64,000 nt of DNA, taken from Chryseobacterium indologenes. GTDB taxonomy: Bacteria; Bacteroidota; Bacteroidia; Flavobacteriales; Weeksellaceae. Under the pieces are notes generated by a model. That model saw only the letters and a program-made list of their open reading frames with translations, was not told the origin of the DNA and searched no databases. Below, in pieces: positions 46,542-55,906 of the stretch. Made by a program: the position numbers and the translations under genes. The DNA is taken from contig LAZY01000013.1 of NCBI GenBank assembly GCA_001013295.1, positions 1 through 64,000 of the forward strand. Reading direction: 5' to 3'. Positions within the stretch are counted from its first letter, which is position 1, and each line of letters opens with the position of its first letter.

Positions 46542-47279
46542 TTATTCTTCACGCATCAGTTTAAAAAAAGCCTCTTTTTTAGCTCTTGATATAGGAATGG
46601 TAACCCCGTTTTCCATTTCAATCATTCCTTCTCTGGAATAGCTGATTATACAATGAGTATTAATAAGATAAGACTGATGAACCCTGAAAAAATCCGGAGG
46701 TTGGAGAATGCTTTCGTAATTCTTCAGAGGTTTTGAGACGATGATCTTTTTGCCATCGGAAAGATAAAAAGTGGTGTAAGAACCGGATGTCTCACAGTAT
46801 ATGATCTGGCTTATTTTCACGACATGCATAGCTTCCTGGGTAGGAAGAACAATTCTCTGAGGTGTTTTATGGAGATGCTGAACAAGTTCACTGACCTGTG
46901 TTTCTTCTAAAAAACGTTCTTTCAGTCCTGATATACGGTCAATCGCAATCCGGAGTTCTTCAGGATCTATAGGCTTCAGCAAATAATCCAATGCACTGAA
47001 TTTAAAGGCCCGGATGGCATATTCTTCATAAGCTGTAGTAAAAATAAGATGAAATTTCCGATAAGAAATCTGTTGAAGAACATCAAATCCCGTCCCGCTT
47101 TTCAACAGAATATCCATAAATACAATATCGGGCTGAAGCCTGTCAATAAGCCTGACCGCTTCCTCTGCGCTTTCTGCATACCCGATCACCTGTACCTGCT
47201 CAGGTACAATCATTTCCAGCATGATTGATAATGCTTCCCGCAAATGATATTCATCTTCTATGATTACTGCTTTATACAT
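46542..47279 (-). CDS. LytTR-type response regulator
   Basis: 245 aa. Receiver domain about 1-120 with D56 (IVFMDILLKSG) as phosphorylation site and the lysine in DYLLKPID; LytTR DNA-binding domain about 140-245 with VVKISQIIYCETSGSYT and PISRAKKEAFFKL. It probably controls cell-envelope or secreted-factor genes; direct targets are unknown. The histidine kinase gene ends 6 bp upstream on the same strand, so they form an operon with the kinase first. Confidence 0.92.
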   Translation of the reverse strand: MYKAVIIEDEYHLREALSIMLEMIVPEQVQVIGYAESAEEAVRLIDRLQPDIVFMDILLKSGTGFDVLQQISYRKFHLIFTTAYEEYAIRAFKFSALDYLLKPIDPEELRIAIDRISGLKERFLEETQVSELVQHLHKTPQRIVLPTQEAMHVVKISQIIYCETSGSYTTFYLSDGKKIIVSKPLKNYESILQPPDFFRVHQSYLINTHCIISYSREGMIEMENGVTIPISRAKKEAFFKLMREE

Positions 47280-47285
47280 ACGTTG

Positions 47286-49292
47286 TTACAATATAGGAAT
47301 ATACAATATGACCATGCAACCCTGAGTGCCATCTTTTTCTAAAGTAAGCTCTCTGACCTCAAGTTTTGTCTGAGAACTCTCCTTCAGCATAAGCAGCAAT
47401 CTTTCGTCAGTGATTTTGGTAGAAAGAGAACGGTGAGAGTCGTCCGTCTTATTTTTTCTGGATTCGGTAAGACCAATGCCATTATCTTTAATGATACAAA
47501 GGAGTAGATTTTCATCCGCTTTTTCTTCAAAACTAATGGTTAAGAGCCCTTTTTGAGAAAGAGGTAAGGGCTTAAGTCCGTGCTCAACAGCATTTTCTAC
47601 AAAAGGCTGTATCAGCAGTGGCGGCACAGAAATCTGTTGGTCTATAGATTCATCACAGAGGATCTGGTAATCAAAACTTTGGTTTAATCTGAGCTGTTGC
47701 AGTTCAATATAATTTTCAAGCGTCTGTATTTCCTCCTCCAAAGTGATGGTTTCCATACGGGACTGTTCCAAAACCCTGCGGCTGAGCTTGGCAAACTTTC
47801 CAAGATATAAAACTGCAAGATCAGTATCTTTTCTAAGGATCATTCCCTGAATATTTCCTAATGCATTAAAGATAAAATGTGGATCCATCTGGGACTGAAG
47901 AAGTCTTCTTTCAAGAGATAGCTTTTCTGCTAAATTTTCAAGGGTTTCCTTTTCCAGCAGTTCCATTTTAAGTTCATTATTGGTTTGCTGCTGATGCAGA
48001 AAATCTTCTCTTTTCTGGTGATAACGCTGGCGGAAATAATAAGAACGATACATGAAGATAAGCCCTGCCAGTAAGACTGCAGAAATGCCATAGCCTAGCA
48101 GCTTGTTCTTTTTTTGCAGTTTATTTTCCTGTTCAAGCTGTTGAATACGGGCTATTTTCTTTTCAGATTCATATTTGGCATCCGCATTCTGAAGGATTTG
48201 CTGAGTAGATTCGTCATACTTTAGTTTATTGTATTTGATAAAAAATGTATCATACTCAAGATAGGCTTTATAATCTTTTTCTTCAGCTGCAATATTCTTC
48301 AGACATTCATAAAATGCGGCCAAAAGATAATTGTCTTTGTAAGGAAGACTTTTCTGGTAGTCAATTCCTTCTTTAAAAAGCTTTTCTGCGGTTCTGTATT
48401 CACCTTTTGTCATATAAAACTGCCCACGAAGTCCCATTGAACTTCGGTATACGCTTTTTATACCATAGTGTTTTCCGATGGCCAATGCTTTTTCCAATGC
48501 TGATAAAAATGAATGTTCATCAATGGGTTTTGGTCCGTTCATATATAAAGCAGCGATATTGATGTAGGCAATTCCGATATTGCTTTTACTGTCTATTTTC
48601 GTTTCATTCTTTTCTATAAAGGCAATAGTCTGTTTAAAGAATGCAACAGCTTCCTGCCAACGGTCAGTTTCTCCAGCCGCTATAAGATCAGAAAGATAGC
48701 TTCCTACAGCAAGCCGGGCATGGAGAATATTTTCAGGATTTCCGGATTTTTCTGCATAAGAAAGACCTTCATCAGCATACTTTTTCACTTTTTCGGGAGA
48801 ATCTGGGGAGAAAATATAAGAGATGTCGGCCCCGATTTTTGAACATTGGTCATAAGCCTTCATAGCGCTGAAAAGGGTGTAAGCCTCCAGAAAAAAATGC
48901 AGTGCCTGGGATTTGTCATCAATATAAGATTTCAAAGATCCCATTGCCCATGATGAAAAAGCTTTTGCCCGGTTACTCTTTACAGAACCTGCTATATCGT
49001 AAGATCTTTCTGCATATTTCATGAATTCTTTAAAGTGCAGAAGCCGTTTGTGGGTCAGAGCCAGATAGGCGGAACAGATTGCTTCATCCTCTTTATTTCC
49101 TGTTTCCTGAGCCGTTTGCAGGGCGGCCATCTGTAATTTCAGACTTGATGATGAATCCGTAAATCTTTTGGAATATCCATCACTTGCCGCCATTTCAGCT
49201 GCAGAGATTGTCTGAGCCTGTAAAGAAGCGCAGGCTATCCACCAAAAGAGGAGGGCAAAGAGAATTCCGGTTATTGTATTGTTTCTTTTCAC
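47286..49292 (-). CDS. LytS-type sensor histidine kinase with periplasmic TPR domain
   Basis: 668 aa. Signal peptide about 1-27 (ACASLQAQ), TPR-like helical repeats up to ~residue 395 in the periplasm, one membrane helix (GYGISAVLLAGLIFMYRSYY) near 400-420, then a short coiled coil and the His_kinase domain. The phospho-acceptor motif QMDPHFIFNALGNIQ and the ATP-binding PFVENAVEHGL and IIKDNGIGL are intact. It would phosphorylate the adjacent LytTR regulator. The ligand of the TPR sensor is not known. Confidence 0.9.
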   Translation of the reverse strand: MKRNNTITGILFALLFWWIACASLQAQTISAAEMAASDGYSKRFTDSSSSLKLQMAALQTAQETGNKEDEAICSAYLALTHKRLLHFKEFMKYAERSYDIAGSVKSNRAKAFSSWAMGSLKSYIDDKSQALHFFLEAYTLFSAMKAYDQCSKIGADISYIFSPDSPEKVKKYADEGLSYAEKSGNPENILHARLAVGSYLSDLIAAGETDRWQEAVAFFKQTIAFIEKNETKIDSKSNIGIAYINIAALYMNGPKPIDEHSFLSALEKALAIGKHYGIKSVYRSSMGLRGQFYMTKGEYRTAEKLFKEGIDYQKSLPYKDNYLLAAFYECLKNIAAEEKDYKAYLEYDTFFIKYNKLKYDESTQQILQNADAKYESEKKIARIQQLEQENKLQKKNKLLGYGISAVLLAGLIFMYRSYYFRQRYHQKREDFLHQQQTNNELKMELLEKETLENLAEKLSLERRLLQSQMDPHFIFNALGNIQGMILRKDTDLAVLYLGKFAKLSRRVLEQSRMETITLEEEIQTLENYIELQQLRLNQSFDYQILCDESIDQQISVPPLLIQPFVENAVEHGLKPLPLSQKGLLTISFEEKADENLLLCIIKDNGIGLTESRKNKTDDSHRSLSTKITDERLLLMLKESSQTKLEVRELTLEKDGTQGCMVILYIPIL

Positions 49293-49510
49293 TGTATACG
49301 ATTGATACCAGGGCTAATTTATCAATTGTAAAAAGACTGACAAAATAGAAACCTATAAATTCCCCCTTTATATAAAGCTTTTGAGAGCAGAGGGATACCG
49401 GATGGAGATGAAATTTTACCAAATACCAATTCAAAATAATCAAATACCAATTGATGCTGGTGAAAAGATTTTAGAATATTTAATCTTGCATGAAATATCA
49501 TCATAAAACC

Positions 49511-50002
49511 ATGAAAATTATATATAAAATAAAGCTGCTGATTTTCATTTTCCTGTTTCTTCCGGTAAAACTTTTATTAGCCCAGAAAGAAGACGACAAA
49601 CGGATGAAAATTGAACTGATTGTAAAAGATGGAAAAAATACAACCTCTTCTGCTTTGAAATCATTTACCACTTCCTACAACAGAACGTTGGTAACTTCAG
49701 AAAAAAAGACCTCGGGAAAAGCACCCAATCATGAAGAAGATGTTGTAAAGCCGTTTTACCTTTCTATGGATTTTGAAAGGCAGGATATTCCCATTTTGAA
49801 GGCTTTCAGTGATAACAGAACAGGATTAGATGTATTGATCAATGTTACTGATACCTATGGTAAATTACCGTCAAGAAAGTTTGAATTCAAATCGGCCGTG
49901 ATGGATATTATGACAGATCAGGTGGTAGGGGAATCTACCGCAGCCTATATCACGGTAGGCTGTACAGGACTTACCATTGACGGAGTGAAGATTGATCCTT
50001 GA
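49511..50002 (+). CDS. Small exported protein, possible Hcp/TssD-like beta-barrel
   Basis: 163 aa from the ATG at 49511 (an upstream ATG at 49490 is possible). Signal-like start MKIIYKIKLLIFIFLF and cleavage around LLLAQ. The body is beta-rich: FYLSMDFERQDIPILKAF, then LINVTDTYGKLPSRKFEFKS and YITVGCTGLTIDGVKI. The order and length resemble T6SS tube protein TssD, but a signal peptide would be unusual for that. I give this only as a possibility. It is divergent from the LytS gene by about 220 bp and starts a probable three-gene operon (gaps 56 and 17 bp). Confidence 0.45.
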   Translation: MKIIYKIKLLIFIFLFLPVKLLLAQKEDDKRMKIELIVKDGKNTTSSALKSFTTSYNRTLVTSEKKTSGKAPNHEEDVVKPFYLSMDFERQDIPILKAFSDNRTGLDVLINVTDTYGKLPSRKFEFKSAVMDIMTDQVVGESTAAYITVGCTGLTIDGVKIDP

Positions 50003-50058
50003 AAAAACACAGATGATGAGAAAAATACAATTCTTTTCAATACAGAATTTTCTTTACA

Positions 50059-51618
50059 ATGAAACAGGTAAAATTCAAAGAAATCAAGCATCAATTCCCG
50101 AAAGACAGCTGGCTGTATTGGCGCAATGAAAAACACGGCGGTGAATTGGATGAAGACTGGGTGATCTATATTGATCATGATGTGAAGGGACAGCATCTGG
50201 ATCTTGATGATCCTTTTCCCTTTTTCCTTTCCGTAGAAAATCAAGGTGAAACTAATAAGAGAGACTATATTGCCATTCTTATTGAAGGAAATCTTACAGC
50301 AAGAAATATTTATAATCACGAATCAGATGGTTCTGTCTGCCTTTGTGTACTGGGAAATCTTGAAGCAGAAAATATGATTGTTGGTGGGCAGGAAATATAC
50401 ATTACCGGAGATTTGAGTGTCCGGGAATGTTTCTGGGGCGATTATAATCATGGCGATCTTATGGTAAAGGGAGATATGAAAGCCAGAGTATTTTTAGCCA
50501 CCGAAGGGTATCACTATGATGATAAAAGAGAAAGAATAGCAGCAGATTTTTTTCTTTGTGACGAAGAGGAAGAAGATGCAGTTTTCGATCGTACATTTCC
50601 TGAAGCTATTTTCCCTGAGGAAATATTATATACAGAGGATGAAGTAGAAGAAGAAGATCTTTTTACCTGGCATGCATGGCTTTCCCGTTCTGCAGCCATT
50701 AAAATGTTGGAAGAAAATCGTTCTATTATAAAAAAAGAAATCAATCTTCTTTCAAAAGAGGAGCAAAAAGCTATTGAACTAGCTTCTATTCCTAAGTATT
50801 TTGAGAATACACTATTTAACGATTCATCTTCTTTTCTTTTCCAGCTGGATAACTTTTATCAGCTGATGCGTATTGTGAAATTACATAAGGAGGAATATCA
50901 ATATTATACTTTTGAAGATTACGAGGTACAGCTGCATCCGGATACACAGGAAGGACAGGCTCATGTAATGTTTACCCATTCATCAGGTTTCATCTTTTTT
51001 GTCTGCATAGTAACGGATGAAAATGGCAGGAACGTATTATCCGCAGTGTACAGAGAAAATGAAGAATCTTCGTTCATCAATATTTTTCAATCCGAAATCC
51101 CTATCCATTATATTAGTCAACTAAATATTCTATGGAACGATCTGCTAACAAGAGCCGAACGTGGCGCTTATTTCTATAATAAATTTCTGAAGACCGTAAC
51201 TCCTGAAGAGGTTCTCAGCTATCTGAATCTTGAAATGGTACAGGAAAAATACAACGATTACAGGGATCCCGATAAAAATAACTTCTGGTATGGCGGATAT
51301 TGTTTCCTGATGCGGAGGCATGGCGAAAGAGGATTAGCAGGAAGTATCGACATAGGAAAAGAGAGAGAAGCTGATGTTTTTGATATGAGAACTTATTGCT
51401 TCCGTCCGGACCGGCTTGAATATCCTGAAAAATGTAATCTTTATTACTCTTCAAGCCAGGAAAATCTTACCCATGACAGTTATTCCGGTGACGGAGAAGT
51501 GTTTAAAGTATTTCTTTACGATTGGGAGTTCTTTAGAGAATCAATAGAATGGTATCCTAAAATTGGAAAAGCTTTTGAAGCCATGAATGAAGAATATTTG
51601 GAAGAAAAGAATAAATAA
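50059..51618 (+). CDS. Hypothetical beta-solenoid protein, paralog-like to the 45255 protein
   Basis: 519 aa cytoplasmic protein. Residues ~70-150 contain solenoid repeats such as DYIAILIEGNLTARNIYN, CVLGNLEAENMIVGGQEIYI and ITGDLSVRECF, related to the 45255 protein. An acidic segment (CDEEEEDAVF, EDEVEEEDLF) follows, then a helical/beta region without a match. The C-terminus has KNNFWYGGYCFLMRRHGERG. No signal, membrane segment or known catalytic motif. Second gene of the 49511-53324 unit. Confidence 0.55.
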   Translation: MKQVKFKEIKHQFPKDSWLYWRNEKHGGELDEDWVIYIDHDVKGQHLDLDDPFPFFLSVENQGETNKRDYIAILIEGNLTARNIYNHESDGSVCLCVLGNLEAENMIVGGQEIYITGDLSVRECFWGDYNHGDLMVKGDMKARVFLATEGYHYDDKRERIAADFFLCDEEEEDAVFDRTFPEAIFPEEILYTEDEVEEEDLFTWHAWLSRSAAIKMLEENRSIIKKEINLLSKEEQKAIELASIPKYFENTLFNDSSSFLFQLDNFYQLMRIVKLHKEEYQYYTFEDYEVQLHPDTQEGQAHVMFTHSSGFIFFVCIVTDENGRNVLSAVYRENEESSFINIFQSEIPIHYISQLNILWNDLLTRAERGAYFYNKFLKTVTPEEVLSYLNLEMVQEKYNDYRDPDKNNFWYGGYCFLMRRHGERGLAGSIDIGKEREADVFDMRTYCFRPDRLEYPEKCNLYYSSSQENLTHDSYSGDGEVFKVFLYDWEFFRESIEWYPKIGKAFEAMNEEYLEEKNK

Positions 51619-51635
51619 ATATATCGCTAAATACT

Positions 51636-53324
51636 GTGAAGACATTACATATAGAAGCTCTTGAAGCATTTCGCCAAAAAGACTATGCCACCGCTGCCAG
51701 AAACTGGATACAGGGACATTCGCTTCCTGAAAATACTGAAGAATTGAATGAGATCTATCTGTGGGTCAATTCGCAGAATGAGATTTCTCCAAATGCGGAT
51801 CTTTGTGCCATACTCGGACTGATAGCCCTTGATCATCACGAAATATTCACTGATGACCGTGAAAAAGCACTTATTCAATGTATAGAGTGGTCCAGTATGG
51901 GAATAAACATAGATCCTGAACACTATCTGTGTCTGCGTCATGCAGGTTCTGCTTTTTACTGGCTGAGCAGATGGGAAGAAGCAGCTCCTTATTATGAAAA
52001 AGCCGTTAGTTTATTTCCGTTACCTGCTTTACAGGTCAGGCTATTCAATATCAGAAATAACAATCTTCCTGTTCCGGATTTTACTCAGTTTAAAATAGAA
52101 ATTGAAACTACTGATGCCATGGAAGTCTACAATGCAGGAGTAGAAATCAACAGCCTTTTGAGACAATTTCCACAGATGCCGGATTCTGAAAAAGAAAGGC
52201 TGGTACAATTCAAAAGGGATTGTTATACTAAGGCTTACCACCTTTATCATAAAACAATAGTTGAAAAACAAGGTGATCCGTTGAATAACGATCCGCATAC
52301 CTTTGCGATGTGCTGTAATAACCTGGCTATAGAACTTACTGATCAGGGAAATTATGATGAAGCCATTGCGGTGACTACGAAAGGAATGGAGTACAGTTAC
52401 TTTATGTATATCCTGCAAAACAGATTCAGCGCTTACCTGGAAGGCGGCTATCTGAAGGAAGCTTTAATGGATGGTGAACAGCTGATGGATGACTTTATGA
52501 ATGCGATGGATATGGGAACCTATTTTAATATAGCAGACCATCTCTGTAACGGCTATATAGAAATGAATGACTACGAAGCGGCAATGGATTGGCTCAATGC
52601 CGGATTAGAAACCTATCATTCTTTGGAGGTGACGGATCCCATGGTCAGTGATCCGGAGGTGATCCGGTGCTTTACCAATTTTCATATCAATAAGGCCAAG
52701 GCAGAAGCAGCTTTGGGAATTCAGCCTGATGTGGCAGAAGCATCGGATGAAGCCGACAAGATATTGGAAGAAATGCCGGATAATCCGAGCCTTTTGATCA
52801 ACCGTTCCAATATGTTTTTACAGGAAGGAGAGTATACAAAAGCATTTGAATGCCTGCAGTACGCCTTACATTTTGCCTCTGAACAAAATAAAATAAGATC
52901 CATACAGGTTGCATTATACAATATGGGATATATTCAGGTGGTTCACTTTCAGGATGAGATAGCAGCATTGGAAAGTTTTGAGCAAAGTATTGCATTTGGG
53001 AATGAAGATTTCTGGTGCTATTACTGGACAGTACATTGCAGCTATCACCTGCAGGAAAATGGAAAAACGGTCAGCTATGGAATGCTTGCCCTAGAAGTAT
53101 TGCCTCAACAGGAGAATGTAGCAGAAGATATTATTGCAGAAATTTATGAGCACATCGGTACTTCACAGATAGACCTGGGACAGTATGGAAAAGCAGCTGA
53201 AAATCTGACAAGGTCTTTACAGTACAATCCTTCAAAAATAGCTGAAGACAACTTGAAAACTGCAGAAGCAGAGAGTATACGCAATGGTTCCGGGGGCTTT
53301 TTCAAAAAACTTTTTGGAAAATAA
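51636..53324 (+). CDS. TPR-repeat protein
   Basis: 562 aa from a GTG start 17 bp after the previous stop. TPR-like repeats run through the protein: EALEAFRQKDYATAARNW, HYLCLRHAGSAFYWLSRWEEAAPY (landmarks), and C-terminal GTSQIDLGQYGKAAENLTRS. No signal peptide; cytoplasmic scaffold. It ends with a Gly-rich GGFFKKLFGK tail. Third gene of the unit with the beta-solenoid protein; cotranscription suggests a common complex, but the role is not known. Confidence 0.65.
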   Translation: MKTLHIEALEAFRQKDYATAARNWIQGHSLPENTEELNEIYLWVNSQNEISPNADLCAILGLIALDHHEIFTDDREKALIQCIEWSSMGINIDPEHYLCLRHAGSAFYWLSRWEEAAPYYEKAVSLFPLPALQVRLFNIRNNNLPVPDFTQFKIEIETTDAMEVYNAGVEINSLLRQFPQMPDSEKERLVQFKRDCYTKAYHLYHKTIVEKQGDPLNNDPHTFAMCCNNLAIELTDQGNYDEAIAVTTKGMEYSYFMYILQNRFSAYLEGGYLKEALMDGEQLMDDFMNAMDMGTYFNIADHLCNGYIEMNDYEAAMDWLNAGLETYHSLEVTDPMVSDPEVIRCFTNFHINKAKAEAALGIQPDVAEASDEADKILEEMPDNPSLLINRSNMFLQEGEYTKAFECLQYALHFASEQNKIRSIQVALYNMGYIQVVHFQDEIAALESFEQSIAFGNEDFWCYYWTVHCSYHLQENGKTVSYGMLALEVLPQQENVAEDIIAEIYEHIGTSQIDLGQYGKAAENLTRSLQYNPSKIAEDNLKTAEAESIRNGSGGFFKKLFGK

Positions 53325-53446
53325 TAAGATATAGATAAGTTCTTTTAATATTTTACCATATGATCTTATTTGTATCATTGTCATTATAGATCTTGATATA
53401 GTAAGTGCCGAGGTTTATTAATATATTGGCGGTGTATATTTTTTGA

Positions 53447-53462
53447 TATATTGCCCAATATA
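53447..53462. promoter_or_regulatory. Palindromic TATATTG-CC-CAATATA site before the Crp/Fnr gene
   Basis: Perfect 7-bp arms around CC, 20 bp upstream of the start at 53482. A similar half-site TATATTGGCGG begins at 53422. Position and symmetry fit an operator for a dimeric regulator. Confidence 0.45.
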
Positions 53463-53481
53463 AACAGTATATTCCTTCACA

Positions 53482-54069
53482 ATGTCAAATGAAACGGCTC
53501 CGCTTATCGAATATTTTAAAGGCTATATTCCGCTTTCCAAAAAAGAAATTGAGGTATTGAATGAAAGGTTCATAGAAAGAAGGATCAGACGGAAGCAGTT
53601 TGTACTACAGGAAAATGAAGTTTGCCAGTATTATACCTTCGTTGTTTCCGGCTGTTTAAAAATGTACAATATAGATGGGAATGGGGAAGAGCATAACCTC
53701 CAGTTTGCTGCAGAAAATGACTGGATTGTAGATATAGACAGTTTTCATAATAAAAAGCCGAGCAAACTCTATATTGTTGCTCTGGAAACTTCTGTAGTAC
53801 TTCAGATCGGAAAAAATGATCTTTGGTATCTTTATACTTATTATCCTAAATTTGATAGAAACTTCAGGGTGATAATTGAACAAAAATTCATTGAACTTCA
53901 AAATAGGGTACTTCAAAATATAAGTGCTACCGGAGAGGAGAAATATGAATTTTTTCTAAAGCATTATCCTCACCTTGCCAACCGGATTTCTAATATGCAG
54001 ATTGCTTCTTATCTAGGAATTACGCCACAATTCCTTAGTAAAATCCGTCACAAAAGAATTAAAAGCTGA
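53482..54069 (+). CDS. Crp/Fnr-family transcriptional regulator
   Basis: 195 aa. cNMP-binding-like beta-roll at residues ~20-125 (YTFVVSGCLKMYNIDGNGEEH), then a C-terminal HTH: MQIASYLGITPQFLSKIRHK. The arginine of cAMP-binding PRSA motifs is absent, so cAMP is not necessarily the ligand. It starts 20 bp after a palindromic site and is followed, after 138 bp, by the F420-reductase-like gene, its possible target. Regulators of this type in Bacteroidota usually control neighbouring genes. Confidence 0.88.
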   Translation: MSNETAPLIEYFKGYIPLSKKEIEVLNERFIERRIRRKQFVLQENEVCQYYTFVVSGCLKMYNIDGNGEEHNLQFAAENDWIVDIDSFHNKKPSKLYIVALETSVVLQIGKNDLWYLYTYYPKFDRNFRVIIEQKFIELQNRVLQNISATGEEKYEFFLKHYPHLANRISNMQIASYLGITPQFLSKIRHKRIKS

Positions 54070-54169
54070 CAGTTTCCCTGTTAATATTAAATTGGTTTTA
54101 TCATTGATCTTAACAAATGTCAAGGCTATTTCTTAAACTTGTTTATCTTTTTTTGAATGCCTTTCTTCC

Positions 54170-54177
54170 TAATTTTG
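54170..54177 (+). promoter_or_regulatory. -7 box before the NADPH-binding protein gene
   Basis: TAATTTTG matches TAnnTTTG and lies 30 bp before the ATG at 54208. Confidence 0.4.
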
Positions 54178-54207
54178 AGATAGATAAATAGTAAAAAATC
54201 AAAAAAA

Positions 54208-54858
54208 ATGGAAACAGTAAAAAAAGTGGCCGTCATCGGTCTTGGAAACATTGGGAAAGCAATAGCCGGAGATCTGATAAACAATAATCATCAGGTGATT
54301 GTAGCGGCAAGAAATAATGAGGAATCAGATAATTTTGCACGACAATCCGGAGGTTTAGCTCAAAGTATGAATATTGATGCAGCCATCAGTACTGCGGATA
54401 TTATTATACCGGCAATATGGTTTGGTGCCTTTAAAGACTTCTTTAATGATCATGGGGCTCTTCTGAAAGATAAGATCATTGTGGATGTATCCAATCCTAT
54501 TGCTCCGGATGGAAATGGAGGATTCAAAAAAATCATTGGAGAAGGAGAATCTGCGGGGGAACTCAATAAGGCAGTCCTTCCTCAGGGAGCTCAATTGGTA
54601 AAAGCATTTGGAACTTTGGGAGCAGAAAACCTTGCAGGAGCTTCCAATAGAAGTCCTCAGAAAGCGGTTCTATTTTATGCCTCCGATGATTCAATGATTG
54701 ATAAAGACATTGAAGAAGTTATTACAAATGCAGGGTTTGATCCTTTAAAAGTAGGAGGGATTGATCAATCTATTCGTATTGAGGTTTTCGGTGATTTACA
54801 CGAATTTGGAGCGCTTGGAAAAATAGTGAGCCTCACGGAAGCCCAATCAAAACTTTAA
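54208..54858 (+). CDS. NADPH-dependent F420 reductase-like protein
   Basis: 216 aa. Rossmann start VAVIGLGNIGKAIAGDLI with the GxGxxG loop, then ARNNEES (a basic residue following the second strand, as for NADP-binding). DIIIPAIWFGAFKDFF and VDVSNPIAPDG follow. The family (F420_oxidored-like) in Bacteroidota lacks F420 and uses NAD(P)H; the partner substrate is unknown. The stop is followed by a strong terminator. It probably belongs to the regulon of the Crp/Fnr protein next door. Confidence 0.85.
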   Translation: METVKKVAVIGLGNIGKAIAGDLINNNHQVIVAARNNEESDNFARQSGGLAQSMNIDAAISTADIIIPAIWFGAFKDFFNDHGALLKDKIIVDVSNPIAPDGNGGFKKIIGEGESAGELNKAVLPQGAQLVKAFGTLGAENLAGASNRSPQKAVLFYASDDSMIDKDIEEVITNAGFDPLKVGGIDQSIRIEVFGDLHEFGALGKIVSLTEAQSKL

Positions 54859-54889
54859 AAACAATTATTCTGCTTACCTGAAACTATAC

Positions 54890-54920
54890 AAAAGCCGGAC
54901 TCAATAGAAGTCCGGCTTTT
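54890..54920 (+). terminator. Intrinsic terminator
   Basis: AAAAGCCGGACT and AGTCCGGCTTTT pair with a 7-nt loop; between convergent genes. Confidence 0.88.
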
Positions 54921-54953
54921 GTATTATTGTTATGAGTGTTCTGAATGAAGCTC

Positions 54954-55832
54954 CTAGACATGACTTATTTTCTTCCGATCGCCAATGACATTCAGAATAA
55001 CACCTAAAAGGATCAGTGTGATTCCTATCAGCAGATTGGTGGTAAACTTCTCATTAAACATAAATACACTCACCATCACAGCAACTACCGGCTCCAGTGC
55101 TCCTAAAATGGCAACCGGTGTAGAACCGATATTTTTAATCGCATATACCAGACACAGACTAGAAATAACCGTGGTGAGAAAAGCAAAAATAAGGAAGTTT
55201 AAAAAGATAGACATTGAAGGAATAGCAAACGATTGATGTCCTATAACAGCTTTGGTCATAAAATACATAGACGTAAACAGCATGGAGAAAAAAGTAAGCT
55301 TAAATCCTGAGACCTTAAGATTCGATTTGTTGACGATCACCATATAAAGGGCATAAAAAAGAGAACTGAGCATCACAATTCCCAATCCTGCAAAATTGAT
55401 CTCCAGCCCGTTTCCTTTTAAGCACAAAACAATTACTCCCGCAAAGGCAAGAAGCAATGAGAAGACAGAGAGCCGGGTAAGCCTTTCCTTATAAAAGAAA
55501 AACATGATCAGTGCTACGATCACCGGATAGATGAACAAAACAGTAGAGGCAATTCCCGGAGTCAGGAAATCATAACCCAGAAACAGAAATTCTGAAGAAA
55601 GGGCATAGCATATTCCCAGAATGGCCAATATAAGCGCTTCTTTTTTATTGATCCTGAAGTTTTGCCTGGAATAGATCAGATATCCCCCCACCATAATGGC
55701 TGAAAAGAAAAACCTGTAAAACAGGGTGATGTCCATTGAAAAATGAGCCTGCTTGATCGGCAGAATAAAAATCGGGATCAATCCATATGAAACAGCCGAC
55801 AAAATGCCTAATATATACCCTCTGAGTTTCAT
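54954..55832 (-). CDS. EamA/DMT-family transporter
   Basis: 292 aa inner membrane protein with about ten helices in two EamA halves. GILSAVSYGLIPIFILPIK at the start and ILGALEPVVAVMVSVFMFNEK near the end are typical; the latter carries the conserved LEPVxA motif of the family. These proteins export amino acids, metabolites or drugs. Substrate unknown. It is downstream of the PLP enzyme pair on the same strand (75-bp gap with a terminator), so its link to that pair is doubtful. Confidence 0.88.
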   Translation of the reverse strand: MKLRGYILGILSAVSYGLIPIFILPIKQAHFSMDITLFYRFFFSAIMVGGYLIYSRQNFRINKKEALILAILGICYALSSEFLFLGYDFLTPGIASTVLFIYPVIVALIMFFFYKERLTRLSVFSLLLAFAGVIVLCLKGNGLEINFAGLGIVMLSSLFYALYMVIVNKSNLKVSGFKLTFFSMLFTSMYFMTKAVIGHQSFAIPSMSIFLNFLIFAFLTTVISSLCLVYAIKNIGSTPVAILGALEPVVAVMVSVFMFNEKFTTNLLIGITLILLGVILNVIGDRKKISHV

Positions 55833-55862
55833 TTGTTTTTATAGTATTATAGTTTTTCAAAT

Positions 55863-55893
55863 AAAAAACCACTGAATCAATCAGTGGTTTTTT
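55863..55893 (-). terminator. Terminator after the acyltransferase-like gene
   Basis: AAAAAACCACTGA and TCAGTGGTTTTTT pair across ATCAA, 14 bp downstream of the minus-strand stop (55907). Confidence 0.85.
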
Positions 55894-55906
55894 TTATCTT
55901 GAAGAA

